Of a stretch of 64,000 nt of DNA, positions 7,744-16,323 are shown piece by piece. Under the pieces are notes generated by a model, which had not been told where the DNA came from, did no database searches, and saw nothing but the letters and a program-made list of their open reading frames with translations. Made by a program: the position numbers and the translations under genes. The stretch spans positions 513,869-577,868 of the forward strand of contig NZ_LMHY01000029.1 in the NCBI RefSeq assembly GCF_001429045.1, in the 5' to 3' direction. How positions within the stretch are numbered: the stretch's first letter is position 1; each line of letters starts with the position of its first letter. Source of the stretch: Pseudomonas sp. Root71 (GTDB taxonomy: Bacteria; Pseudomonadota; Gammaproteobacteria; Pseudomonadales; Pseudomonadaceae).

Positions 7744-8886
7744 ATGCCTGAAATGAAAACCCGCTGGGATATTTTTTGCACCGTGGTCGACAACTTCGGC
7801 GACATCGGCGTGACCTGGCGACTGGCCCGGCAACTGGTGACCGAACATGGACTGGCGGTGCGTCTATGGGTCGATGACCTGCGAGCATTCGAGCGCCTGT
7901 GCCCGGAAATCGACATCGACGCTGTGCAGCAATGGCAGCACGACGTCGATGTGCGCCAATGGCCAGCCGAATGGCAGCCGACCGAAGCCGCCGATGTGGT
8001 GATTGCTGCGTTTGCCTGCCAGTTGCCGAGCGCCTATATGGACGCCATGGTCGAACGGGAAAAGCCTCCCCTGTGGATGAACCTCGACTATCTGAGCGCC
8101 GAGGACTGGGTGATCGGTTGTCACGGCTTACCCTCTGTGAAGTACAAAAGCGTACAGAAGTTCTTTTTCTTCCCTGGATTCCAGAAGGGCACCGGCGGAC
8201 TGCTGCGTGAGCGAGGGTTGCTGGAACGGCGTCGGCAATTTCAGCAGGACCTGCAGGCTCAAAGAGAATTCCTGCAAGGTATGGGGATTGATCCTGCGCC
8301 CGGCGCGCAGTTGATCTCATTGTTTGCCTACGAAAACAGCGGTCTGGCCAGTTGGCTCGATGCAATGGCTGGCGATTCTACGGCCACTCATCTGCTGGTG
8401 CCGGAAGGGCGGATTCTCGGCGACGTCGAGCGTTGGCTCGGTGTGCAGGGGCTGGCGGCCGGTGCCGTGCATGTGCGCGACGCCTTGACCGTGCAGGTGC
8501 TGCCATTCGTCCGCCAGGACCAATACGACCGGTTACTGTGGTGCTGCGATTTCAATGCCGTGCGCGGCGAAGACTCCTTTGTGCGCGCCCAATGGGCCGG
8601 CCGGCCATTTCTCTGGCACATCTATCGGCAGGAAGAAGACATCCACCTGGACAAGCTCGAAGCCTTCCTTGAACTTTATGTAAAAGGGTTATCTGCGCCC
8701 GCGCGGGAGGCGATCAGCGGTCTCTGGCGGGCGTGGAACGCTGGTGAAAAAATAGCCGACCACTGGCAATTAACCCGTAAACACTGGCCAGAGCTGGAAA
8801 AACACGCTGAGGCGTGGTGTCAGGAACAGGCCTTGCAGGCCGATCTTGCCACGGCGCTGGTACAGTTTTATGGAAATTGGATATGA
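7744..8886 (+). CDS. earP: EF-P arginine rhamnosyltransferase EarP
   Basis: 380 residues. EarP (GT104) is an inverting glycosyltransferase that transfers rhamnose from dTDP-L-rhamnose to Arg32 of EF-P. Seen here: the catalytic-region motif VVDNFGDIGVTWRLARQL with both conserved aspartates (D13 and D17 if counted from the internal ATG at 7753), and the C-terminal nucleotide-sugar site CDFNAVRGEDSFVRAQWAG. It lies 48 bases upstream of efp, as in P. aeruginosa. The start could be 7744 (GGGAA six bases upstream) or 7753. Confidence 0.95.
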   Translation: MPEMKTRWDIFCTVVDNFGDIGVTWRLARQLVTEHGLAVRLWVDDLRAFERLCPEIDIDAVQQWQHDVDVRQWPAEWQPTEAADVVIAAFACQLPSAYMDAMVEREKPPLWMNLDYLSAEDWVIGCHGLPSVKYKSVQKFFFFPGFQKGTGGLLRERGLLERRRQFQQDLQAQREFLQGMGIDPAPGAQLISLFAYENSGLASWLDAMAGDSTATHLLVPEGRILGDVERWLGVQGLAAGAVHVRDALTVQVLPFVRQDQYDRLLWCCDFNAVRGEDSFVRAQWAGRPFLWHIYRQEEDIHLDKLEAFLELYVKGLSAPAREAISGLWRAWNAGEKIADHWQLTRKHWPELEKHAEAWCQEQALQADLATALVQFYGNWI

Positions 8887-8934
8887 TACGCGGCCTAGAT
8901 TTTTGTAAATCCCATCCAAATTCGGATATTCGCA

Positions 8935-9504
8935 ATGAAAACTGGTAAAGAACTGAAACCCGGGACCGTGATTCGTCTCGAAAACGATCCTTGGCTGGTT
9001 CAGAAAGCTGAATTCACCAAGTCCGGTCGTAACAGCGCGATCATGAAGACCAAGCTGAAGAACCTGCTGACCGGTTACAAGACCGAGATCGTTTACAGCG
9101 CCGACGACAAACTGGACGACGTAATCCTCGACCGCAAAGAAGCGACCCTGTCCTTCATCAGCGGCGACACCTACACGTTCATGGACACCACCGACTACAC
9201 CATGTACGAGCTGAACGCTGAAGACATCGAAGCCGTTCTGCCTTTCGTTGAAGAAGGCATGACCGATGTTTGCGAAGCGATCTTCTTCGAAGAGCGTCTG
9301 GTTTCCGTAGAACTGCCGACCACCATCGTGCGTCAGGTTGACTACACCGAAGGTTCCGCTCGCGGCGACACTTCCGGCAAGGTAATGAAGCCTGCCAAAC
9401 TGAAGAACGGTACCGAGCTGTCGGTTGCTGACTTCATCGAAATCGGCGACATGATCGAGATCGATACCCGCGAAGGCGGTTCCTACAAAGGCCGTGCCAA
9501 ATAA
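8935..9504 (+). CDS. efp: Translation elongation factor P
   Basis: 189 residues, standard EF-P length with KOW-like N-domain and two OB domains. EF-P enters the ribosomal E site and relieves stalling at polyproline. The tip loop reads KSGRN with arginine at position 32, the residue rhamnosylated by EarP in this lineage, and not the lysine used in E. coli; this agrees with earP immediately upstream. A strong terminator follows. Confidence 0.98.
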   Translation: MKTGKELKPGTVIRLENDPWLVQKAEFTKSGRNSAIMKTKLKNLLTGYKTEIVYSADDKLDDVILDRKEATLSFISGDTYTFMDTTDYTMYELNAEDIEAVLPFVEEGMTDVCEAIFFEERLVSVELPTTIVRQVDYTEGSARGDTSGKVMKPAKLKNGTELSVADFIEIGDMIEIDTREGGSYKGRAK

Positions 9505-9521
9505 GCACAGCTTCAGGAATG

Positions 9522-9553
9522 AAAAAGCCCGACCATTGAGTCGGGCTTTTTTG
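9522..9553. terminator. Bidirectional intrinsic terminator
   Basis: The inverted pair AAGCCCGA / TCGGGCTT around CCATTGAG is flanked by A and T runs. It lies after efp (+) and before the convergent end of the esterase gene (-). Confidence 0.9.
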
Positions 9554-9594
9554 TGCCTGCAGAATCTGCGTTGACCCCCACATGTTGTTCTGCG

Positions 9595-10611
9595 TTATTT
9601 CTTCAGGTGTTGCTTGAGCTCTTCAGATGCCTGCAACATCGCCGAACGCACCGCTGGCACCTGGCTCACCACGTTGAGCAAACCGTAGTCGTGGATCAGG
9701 CCGTTGTAGCGAACCGAGGTCACCGGCACTCCGGCTTCATCGAGTTTGCGGGCATAGGCTTCGCCTTCGTCGCGCAATACGTCGGCTCCGGCGGTTTGAA
9801 CCAGCGCTGGAGGCAGTCCTTTCAACTGGGCAGTGGTCGCGCGCAGTGGCGAGGCGTAGATCTCGTTGCGCTGCTTGGCATCGGTGGTGTAGTTGTCCCA
9901 GAACCACTTCATCATGTTTTTGCTGAGGAAGTGCCCCTCGGCAAACTGGTTGTAGGACGCGGTTTCGAAGTTGGCATCAGTCACCGGCCACAACAGCACC
10001 TGGAACCTGATCGCCGGAGTGCCCTTGTCCTTGGCCATCAGCGCAACCACCGCCGCCATGTTGCCGCCGACGCTGTTGCCGGCTACCGCCAGGCGCTGGC
10101 CATCGACATTGATCTCTTTGCCGTGCTCGGCCACCCATCGGGTCGCGGCATAAGCCTGGTTGATCGCCACCGGGTAATGCGCTTCCGGCGACGGCGTGTA
10201 GTTCACGAACACCGCCGCGGCACCCGAACCCGTCACCAGGTCACGCACCAACCGCTCGTGGGTCGGGAAGTCCCCCAGCACCCAGCCACCGCCGTGGAAG
10301 AACATGAACACCGGCAACTCGCCCTTGACCCCGGCCGGCCGGACGATGGTCAGGCTGATCGGTTGGCCGTCGACTTGAATGGTCTTCTGGCTGACATCGG
10401 CTTTTGGCAGCGTCAGCTTGACCCCGGACTGCGCGCCTACCAGAACCGCGCGGGCTTCGGCGGGCGTCATTTGCTCCATCGGTTTGCCGGTGCCGGCGTT
10501 CAGTACGTCGAGGAATGCCTGGGTGTTGTGTTCAACCCCGTTACCTGCGATCGCGTTCCCGATGGACAAGGCGAGAAGGGTACCGGTCAAGACTTTGCTG
10601 AAAGTGTTCAT
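9595..10611 (-). CDS. Secreted alpha/beta hydrolase (HSL-type esterase/lipase)
   Basis: 338 residues with a Sec signal peptide (hydrophobic core 8-19, probable cleavage after A-I-A at about 22). The hormone-sensitive-lipase class is shown by HGGG at 106-109 (oxyanion hole) and GNSVGG around Ser180. The probable triad is completed by Asp277 (GADVLRDEG) and His307 (LIHDYG). Such enzymes hydrolyse short acyl esters; here the site is expected in the periplasm or outside. It is 33 bases downstream of ohr on the same strand and could be read through from the ohr promoter. Confidence 0.9.
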   Translation of the reverse strand: MNTFSKVLTGTLLALSIGNAIAGNGVEHNTQAFLDVLNAGTGKPMEQMTPAEARAVLVGAQSGVKLTLPKADVSQKTIQVDGQPISLTIVRPAGVKGELPVFMFFHGGGWVLGDFPTHERLVRDLVTGSGAAAVFVNYTPSPEAHYPVAINQAYAATRWVAEHGKEINVDGQRLAVAGNSVGGNMAAVVALMAKDKGTPAIRFQVLLWPVTDANFETASYNQFAEGHFLSKNMMKWFWDNYTTDAKQRNEIYASPLRATTAQLKGLPPALVQTAGADVLRDEGEAYARKLDEAGVPVTSVRYNGLIHDYGLLNVVSQVPAVRSAMLQASEELKQHLKK

Positions 10612-10644
10612 GTTCGTTTCCTGTTCGGGCCTGGTAATCAGCGG

Positions 10645-11064
10645 TTAGACGGTAACGTGCAGACGCACATCGACGTTGCCACGGGTGGCGTTGGAGTACG
10701 GGCAGACCTGGTGGGCCGCATCGACCAGTGCTTGTGCATCGGCTTGTTCAAGACCCGGCAGGCTGATGTGCAGGTCGATGTCCAGGCCGAAGCCGCCAGG
10801 GATCTGGCCGATGCCGACATGGGCGGTGATAGAAGCGTCGTTGGGAATGCTGCGCCTGGTCTGGCTGGCCACGAATTTCAGGGCACCGATGAAGCAGGCG
10901 GAGTAGCCGGCAGCGAACAGTTGCTCTGGGTTGGTGGCTGCGCCGCCGGCACCGCCGAGCTCTTTCGGCGTGGCGAGCTTGACGTCGAGGATGTTGTCGC
11001 TGGAAACCGCCCGCCCGTCACGGCCGCCAGTGGAAGTTGCGATTGCGGTGTAGAGAGTTTGCAT
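10645..11064 (-). CDS. ohr: Organic hydroperoxide resistance protein Ohr
   Basis: 139 residues of the Ohr/OsmC fold. Thiol peroxidase residues are visible: Cys57 in SACFIGALKF, Cys121 in VCPYSNATRGN, Arg18 and Glu47. Ohr reduces fatty-acid and organic peroxides using dihydrolipoamide. The VCPYSNATRGN ending separates Ohr from OsmC. The start is at 11064; upstream in-frame starts run into the operator region. The gene lies beside its repressor gene ohrR on the same strand. Confidence 0.96.
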   Translation of the reverse strand: MQTLYTAIATSTGGRDGRAVSSDNILDVKLATPKELGGAGGAATNPEQLFAAGYSACFIGALKFVASQTRRSIPNDASITAHVGIGQIPGGFGLDIDLHISLPGLEQADAQALVDAAHQVCPYSNATRGNVDVRLHVTV

Positions 11065-11096
11065 GGTGAAAGCCTCGTTCGGGGTTTGGTTGTTTT

Positions 11097-11159
11097 GCGC
11101 TAAATGTTTGCGCGCTAAGTAAGTGCGAGGTGAATGTATCGCGCAAATATTTAGCACGC
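11097..11159 (-). promoter_or_regulatory. Candidate OhrR operator region of ohr
   Basis: Two inverted arms share GCTAAATRTTTGCGC: GCGCTAAATGTTTGCGCGC at 11097-11115 and GCGCAAATATTTAGCACGC at 11141-11159. The heptamer GCGCTAA also recurs directly at 11112-11118. They sit 33-95 bases upstream of the ohr start. A MarR-family dimer site of this kind fits OhrR control; that assignment is inference. Confidence 0.5.
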
Positions 11160-11300
11160 AAGATAAAAGATAAAATAAATTTGCCAGGACAGACAAACGG
11201 TTGAGAAGGATTGGCTGGAACTATCGAGTTAGAGCGACTGGAGGTTATGCGGGCGGTTTTCGGAGGGGAAATCGAGTTCTGTGGGACAGCACAAAGCAAA

Positions 11301-11390
11301 TGTGGGAGCGGGCTTGCTCGCGAAGGCGGTGTTTCAGTCAACACAAGAGTCGACTGATCTACCGCTTTCGCGAGCAAGCCCGCTCCCACA
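11301..11390. repeat. REP doublet, type A
   Basis: Two inverted 29-30 bp arms beginning TGTGGGAGCGGGCTTGCTCG and ending in its complement flank a 31-base spacer. It lies between ohr and ohrR. It is the common GTGGGAGCGRGCTTGC class of P. fluorescens extragenic palindromes. Confidence 0.9.
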
Positions 11391-11413
11391 GGGGATTTGT
11401 GGTGAATTGGAGA

Positions 11414-11875
11414 CTAGAGGCTGTCTTGCAGGTGACGACGCAGCTCCTGCAACTCCGCCTGCAGGTTTTGCAGGCGCTCCACGGTCATCCCGCTGGCGCC
11501 GAGGATGCACTGGGGAACATCGCGGGCTTTGTCGCGTAACGCCCGGCCCTGTTCGGTGAGTTCGACGATCACCACCCGCTCGTCTTCGCGGCTGCGGGTT
11601 CGGCTGAGCAGGCCTTCGGCTTCCAGGCGCTTGAGCAGCGGCGTCAACGATCCAGGATCGGTCAGCAACCGCGTGCTGATGTCACCTACGGTCAAACCGT
11701 CCCTTTCCCATAGCACCATCATCGCCAGGTATTGCGGATAGGTCAGGCCCAGCACTTGCAGCAAGGGTTTGTAGACCTTGGTCATCATCAGCGAAGTGGA
11801 ATGCAGGGCGAAGCAGGCCTGATTGTCCAGCAGCAGGTTGTCGCAGTTGTCCGGGGTGTTGCGCTCGGTGGTCAT
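11414..11875 (-). CDS. ohrR: MarR-family organic peroxide sensor/repressor OhrR
   Basis: 153 residues. Reactive Cys21 lies in NQACFALHS with the partner tyrosines at about 35 and 46 (TYPQY); a second cysteine, Cys123 (PQCILG), suggests the two-cysteine class in which oxidation forms an intersubunit disulfide. The winged helix spans about 60-105 (DISTRLLTDPGSLTPLLKRLE... REDER). It represses ohr until oxidised by organic peroxides. A paralogue lies at 27158-27619. Confidence 0.95.
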   Translation of the reverse strand: MTTERNTPDNCDNLLLDNQACFALHSTSLMMTKVYKPLLQVLGLTYPQYLAMMVLWERDGLTVGDISTRLLTDPGSLTPLLKRLEAEGLLSRTRSREDERVVIVELTEQGRALRDKARDVPQCILGASGMTVERLQNLQAELQELRRHLQDSL

Positions 11876-11942
11876 GTCGAAGCCTTGATCTGTGATCTGA
11901 AGAATCTAGCGGGCGAATCTTTAATGCGCCAGATAATTTTGA

Positions 11943-12899
11943 TCAGTGCAACTGCAAATGGGTTTGCAGCACCAGATCCCAGGGCGGAACGGGGCTGAAA
12001 CGGGTTTTCAGGTACTCCAGCAACAAGCGACTGCGGGAGTTGGGCTGCTGTTCCAGGCGCAAGGCATAGATGCCGGCGCTTTCCGGTTTCGGCAGGCCGC
12101 TGTCGCAGAACAGCGGCAGCAACTCACCGCGCAACAGGTACTCGCTGGCCAGCCAGGTCGGCAGATGCGCGATACCCAGTCCGGCCAATGCGCCGCACAC
12201 CAGCGCCTCGGCATTGTTGGCGCTCATGCGGATCCGCGCCGGCCGGTGCAACTGCATTTGCCCGCCGCGCTCGAAACGCCAGGCGAAGGGGGGAGCCAGG
12301 CCATCCCAGTCAAGCCCGTCGTGTTCAATCAGCTGTGACGGCTCGCTCGGCACGCCGCGACGCCGCAAATAATCAGGGCTGGCGCAGGCGATACGCACCA
12401 TGCTCGCCAGGGGCGTGGCTACCAGCCGGGTGTCGGCCAATTGCCCGGCACGCAATACCAGATCGACCTTGCCGAGGTTCAGGCCCTGCATGTCGACGAA
12501 GCTGTCGATCAGGTGCAGTTGTACATCGAGCCCGGGGTAGAGCATCAGGAAATCGGCAATCACCGGTGCCAGGTGCCGGCGCCCAAAGGCTGCCGGCGCA
12601 TCGATACGAATCAGGCCTTCCGGCGCGCTGCTCAGGGACACGGCCTCGGCCCGGGCCAGGCGCAATTCGGCGACGATCCGCCGTGCGCGCTCGGCAAAGG
12701 CCAATCCCGCCGGGGTGGCGCGTACCGCATGGGTGCTGCGCAGGAACAGTTGACTGCCGACTGCGCTTTCCAGGCTGTCGATACGCCGTGCCACGGCCGA
12801 AGGGGTCAGCGGATGGCGGCGCGAGGCGGCGGAAAAACTGCCGGTTTCCAGTACATCGAGGAACAAGGCCAGTTGGTCGGTCAGCTGATTGGGGTTCAT
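11943..12899 (-). CDS. LysR-family transcriptional regulator
   Basis: 318 residues. HTH at about 8-60 (FLDVLETGSFSAASRRHPLTPSAVARRIDSLE), then a periplasmic-binding-protein-like effector domain beginning GLIRIDAPAAFGRRHLAP. This resembles the CrgA/DsdC-like group II LysR proteins. It is divergent from the TauE/SafE permease gene, with 111 bases between, which suggests control of that gene; the ligand is unknown. The start at 12899 was chosen because the long upstream extension is low-complexity histidine/glutamine sequence. Confidence 0.9.
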   Translation of the reverse strand: MNPNQLTDQLALFLDVLETGSFSAASRRHPLTPSAVARRIDSLESAVGSQLFLRSTHAVRATPAGLAFAERARRIVAELRLARAEAVSLSSAPEGLIRIDAPAAFGRRHLAPVIADFLMLYPGLDVQLHLIDSFVDMQGLNLGKVDLVLRAGQLADTRLVATPLASMVRIACASPDYLRRRGVPSEPSQLIEHDGLDWDGLAPPFAWRFERGGQMQLHRPARIRMSANNAEALVCGALAGLGIAHLPTWLASEYLLRGELLPLFCDSGLPKPESAGIYALRLEQQPNSRSRLLLEYLKTRFSPVPPWDLVLQTHLQLH

Positions 12900-13010
12900 G
12901 GCAGGTTTGCGCTTGTGCGAATTTGGCACAGCCATTGTGCGTTGCTGTGCGTTTCCGCGCCAGCAGCAACTGCGTAGGATCAAAGGCCTGACGGCAACGG
13001 GGAAAATACT

Positions 13011-13760
13011 GTGATTGAGTTCTTGATGTATCTGGTGTTCGGCGCGGCGTTGGGCACGCTCGGCGGGTTGTTTGGCATCGGCGGCGGACTGATCGCCATT
13101 CCGCTGCTGGGCGTGCTGTTCGGGCTCGATCAGCAGATAGCCCAAGGCACGGCGCTGGTGATGGTGGTGCCGAACGTGATGCTGGCGCTGTGGCGCTATC
13201 ATCAGCGCAACCGGATCGAACTGCGCCACGCGCTACCGCTGGCCATCATGGGGTTCTGCTTCGCCTGGCTCGGGTCGATCTGGGCGGTGGGCATTGATGC
13301 GCAAACCATGCGCATTGGTTTTGTCGCGTTCCTGATCGCGCTGTCGGCGTACAACCTTGTTCGCATGTTCGCCGCCAGCGCTCCGGCGACCTCGCAGATG
13401 AACTACTCATGGCCCTGGCTGGGCGTGCTTGGCGCTGCATCCGGCACGATGGGCGGGTTGTTCGGCGTGGGGGGCGCGGTGGTGGCGACGCCGGTGCTGA
13501 CCAGTCTGTTCGGCACCAGCCAGGTGGTTGCACAGGGGTTGTCGTTGGCGCTTGCCTTGCCGAGTACAGGGGTGACGCTGGTGACTTACGCCGCGCACCA
13601 TCAGGTCAGCTGGGTGATCGGCTTACCTTTGGCGGTCGGTGGGTTGATGAGTATCAGTTGGGGGGTGAAGGTTGCCCACGCTTTGCCCGAGCGGCTGCTG
13701 CGTGGGCTGTTTTGCGGGTTCCTGGTGTTCTGTGCGGTGATGCTCGCCTTCAAAGTTTGA
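13011..13760 (+). CDS. TauE/SafE-family anion permease
   Basis: 249 residues, about eight predicted membrane helices. Two internally repeated signature loops are visible, GTLGGLFGIGGGLIAIPLL near the N-terminus and GTMGGLFGVGGAVVATPVL in the second half, the hallmark of the duplicated TauE/SafE (PF01925) fold. Members export sulfite, sulfoacetate or related anions. The start codon is GTG after GGGGAAAATACT. The last 11 bases overlap the convergent LysR gene. Confidence 0.9.
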   Translation: MIEFLMYLVFGAALGTLGGLFGIGGGLIAIPLLGVLFGLDQQIAQGTALVMVVPNVMLALWRYHQRNRIELRHALPLAIMGFCFAWLGSIWAVGIDAQTMRIGFVAFLIALSAYNLVRMFAASAPATSQMNYSWPWLGVLGAASGTMGGLFGVGGAVVATPVLTSLFGTSQVVAQGLSLALALPSTGVTLVTYAAHHQVSWVIGLPLAVGGLMSISWGVKVAHALPERLLRGLFCGFLVFCAVMLAFKV

Positions 13761-14604
13761 AGCCTTCGACGATGTGCTCGGCCAGGCACTCGGTGATGGG
13801 CGACGGGTTATGCAGGTTGCGCACGAGCATGATGCTGGCCTCGGGCAGCAGCGGCAGGTCCTCGGCCTCACCGAGGATGCGCATGTCAGCGGTGATCAGG
13901 CTTTCAAGTTGTGCCGTGACGGCCAGGCCGGCGCTGACCACCGCCATGATCGCCGACAGGCTGTCGCTGTTGTACGCCACCCGGTAATCGCGCCCCCGGG
14001 CATCCAGGGCATTGCAGGCCCACAGTCGGCAGAAGCAATCACTGTTGAACATCGCCAGCGGCAGCGGTGTCTGCTCATGAGCGCTGTAGCATTGCGCTTG
14101 GGCCCAGACAAAACGTTCCTTGCGCAACAACTGGCCGATTTCGCTGCCCGGTTCGCGGGTCACGATGGACAGGTCGAGATCCTGGCGCATCAGCAGTTGT
14201 TTAGATGATTCGCAGTGCACTTCTATCTGAATCAGCGGGTAAGACTGGGCAAACCGGCGCAAGATCCCCGGGAGGAACCGCATCACATAATCGTCCGGCG
14301 TGCCGATGCGCACGGTGCCGACCATGTCGGGCTCACGCAAGGTATTGAAGACCTCACTGTGCAGCTTGAGGATGCGTCGTGCATAGCCGAGCAACACCTG
14401 GCCTTCGGCCGTCAGTCGCACCTGCCGCCCGTCGCGCTGGAACAACTGGCGCTGCAGCACATCTTCTTCCAGGCGTTTCATCTGCATGCTGACGGCAGAC
14501 TGGGTGCGGTTGACGATTTCGCCGGCGCGGGTAAAGCCGCCCTGGTCGGCGATGGCGACGAAGGTGCGCAACACTTCGGTATCGATACTCGGGTAGGCGG
14601 ACAT
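13750..14604 (-). CDS. LysR-family transcriptional regulator
   Basis: 284 residues. HTH at about 9-60 (EVLRTFVAIADQGGFTRAGEIVNRTQSAVSMQMKRLEED) and a substrate-binding-like domain (GTVRIGTPDDYVMRFLPGIL) resembling LrhA-type regulators. It is divergent from the DUF1127 gene, with 95 bases between. Its 3' end overlaps the permease gene by 11 bases in convergent orientation. The effector is unknown. Confidence 0.9.
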   Translation of the reverse strand: MSAYPSIDTEVLRTFVAIADQGGFTRAGEIVNRTQSAVSMQMKRLEEDVLQRQLFQRDGRQVRLTAEGQVLLGYARRILKLHSEVFNTLREPDMVGTVRIGTPDDYVMRFLPGILRRFAQSYPLIQIEVHCESSKQLLMRQDLDLSIVTREPGSEIGQLLRKERFVWAQAQCYSAHEQTPLPLAMFNSDCFCRLWACNALDARGRDYRVAYNSDSLSAIMAVVSAGLAVTAQLESLITADMRILGEAEDLPLLPEASIMLVRNLHNPSPITECLAEHIVEGFKL

Positions 14605-14699
14605 CCATCAATCTCCGAGATATGTGACATCAGAAACATTCGTTGGATTGATCTTAGACCCGGCGCGAGACTGGATCCATCCAAACGGAGGGCAACAAG

Positions 14700-14915
14700 A
14701 TGAAAGGTCAACACGAGTTCCAGGGATCAGAAAAACACTCGATTCACGTGATATCCGATCTGCTGCACAAGGTCGGCCGCTGGTACGAACTGCATCGCGA
14801 GCGCGAACTGCTGGCGAGCTTGAGCGACGAAGCACTCAAGGACATCGGCATGAGCCGTGCGGATGTGGAGAACGAGTCGATCAAGCCGTTCTGGAATGAC
14901 CCGATGCATAAATGA
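14700..14915 (+). CDS. DUF1127 (YjiS-like) small protein
   Basis: 71 residues; about 29-58 (WYELHRERELLASLSDEALKDIGMSRADV) match the DUF1127 helix-turn-helix-like motif L-x-x-L-S-D-x-x-L-x-D-I-G-x-S/T-R. Proteins of this short arginine-rich family have been linked in alphaproteobacteria to RNA metabolism and phosphate or stress physiology; the role in Pseudomonas is not settled. A GGAGGG site precedes the ATG. It is likely a target of the divergent LysR gene. Confidence 0.85.
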   Translation: MKGQHEFQGSEKHSIHVISDLLHKVGRWYELHRERELLASLSDEALKDIGMSRADVENESIKPFWNDPMHK

Positions 14916-14979
14916 TGAATGCCACGCTACACAAACCCCTTACCGGTGAGGTAGGTTGCGAGCAGACAAGGAGGCACCC

Positions 14980-16209
14980 ATGCCCGCGACGTTGTCCTTT
15001 ACCCTCAAACAGGCTCGGCGTCTGGCGCTGGCCGCCCAAGGGTTCAACGGGCGGTCGTCGTCAGCGGCGATCAAGGCAGTTGCGCTCAATCGCCTGATCG
15101 AACGGCTGGGCATTCTGCAGATCGATTCGGTCAATGCATTGGTGCGTTCGCACTACCTTCCGCTGTTTTCCCGCCTCGGCAATTACTCATCCGATTTGCT
15201 CGACCAGGCTGCCTGGAGCCAGGGCCGGCGCCGTACGTTGTTCGAGTATTGGGGCCATGAAGCCTCGTTGTTGCCACTTTCCATGTACCCCTTGATGCGT
15301 TGGCGTATGCAGCGTGCGAGCCGTGGCGAAGACATCTATCAGCAATTGGCGCGCTTTGGCCGTGAACAGCAGGACACCATTCGCCGGGTGCTGGCTTCGG
15401 TCGAGGAGCAGGGCGCGTTGGGGGCCGCAAGTCTGTCGACCCGTCAGGAGCGGGCCGGCCCCTGGTGGGACTGGAGTGCGGAAAAGCATGCGCTGGAATG
15501 GTTGTTCGCTGCCGGTGAAGTGACCGTTGCCGGACGGCGCGGATTCGAAAGGCTCTACGATCTGCCGGAGCGGGTGATTCCCCGGGCGGTGCTTGCGCAC
15601 CCCATCCTGAGTGAAGGCGAGGCCCAGCGCGGCCTGTTGCGGCATGCGATAACGGCCTTGGGAGTCGGTACGGAGAAAGACTTGCGTGACTATTTCCGCT
15701 TGAACCCTGGGGACAGTCGTCCACGTTTGGCCGAGTTGGTCGAGGCCGGGGAATTGCTGACCTGCGAAGTCCAGGGCTGGCGGCAACCGGCCTATTGTCT
15801 GCCCGAGCCGAAAGTGCCGCGCAAAGTCGTCGCCAGTGCATTGCTCTCACCGTTCGATTCGCTGATCTGGGAGCGCAGCCGGACCGAGCGGCTGTTTGAT
15901 TTCCGCTATCGGCTGGAGATCTACACACCGCAAGACAAGCGAGTGTACGGCTATTACGTCCTGCCGTTTTTGCACAACGAACGGATTGCAGCACGGGTGG
16001 ATCTTCGCGCGGAACGGGCTGCGGGCCGTCTGGCAGTGCATGCGGTGCATGAAGAGGACGCGGGGCTGGATGAGGAAGGGATGCTGGCGTTGGCGGTCAA
16101 TCTGCGGCAGATGGCGGATTGGCTTGGGCTGGCGCAGGTTCAGCTCAATTGCCCGCGGGCGAGTGCGGCAAGGTTGCGGGAGGCATTCACACAAATTGGC
16201 GGTGTTTGA
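14980..16209 (+). CDS. YcaQ/AlkZ-superfamily DNA glycosylase (interstrand crosslink repair type)
   Basis: 409 residues of the HTH_42 winged-helix family. The catalytic motif LQIDSVN contains Gln47-Ile-Asp49, the Q-x-D form typical of YcaQ and not the Q-x-Q of Streptomyces AlkZ. Other family segments are LPLFSRLGNY, FEYWGHEASLLP and LLSPFDSLIWERSRTERLF. YcaQ unhooks nitrogen-mustard interstrand crosslinks and N7-alkylguanine in E. coli; the same activity is inferred here. The ATG at 14980 follows AAGGAGG. Confidence 0.9.
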   Translation: MPATLSFTLKQARRLALAAQGFNGRSSSAAIKAVALNRLIERLGILQIDSVNALVRSHYLPLFSRLGNYSSDLLDQAAWSQGRRRTLFEYWGHEASLLPLSMYPLMRWRMQRASRGEDIYQQLARFGREQQDTIRRVLASVEEQGALGAASLSTRQERAGPWWDWSAEKHALEWLFAAGEVTVAGRRGFERLYDLPERVIPRAVLAHPILSEGEAQRGLLRHAITALGVGTEKDLRDYFRLNPGDSRPRLAELVEAGELLTCEVQGWRQPAYCLPEPKVPRKVVASALLSPFDSLIWERSRTERLFDFRYRLEIYTPQDKRVYGYYVLPFLHNERIAARVDLRAERAAGRLAVHAVHEEDAGLDEEGMLALAVNLRQMADWLGLAQVQLNCPRASAARLREAFTQIGGV

Positions 16210-16217
16210 TCTGACGT

Positions 16218-16301
16218 CATCGCGAGCAAGCTCGCTCCCACAGTTGACCGAGTTGTTTGGGCGAACGCGGACCCTTGTGGGAGCGAGCTTGCTCGCGATG
16301 G
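16218..16301. repeat. REP doublet, type A
   Basis: Inverted arms CATCGCGAGCAAGCTCGCTC and its complement GAGCGAGCTTGCTCGCGATG are separated by about 35 bases. It lies between the convergent glycosylase and class II DAHP synthase genes. Confidence 0.9.
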
Positions 16302-16323
16302 CGGTCTATCAGACAAGCAAAAT

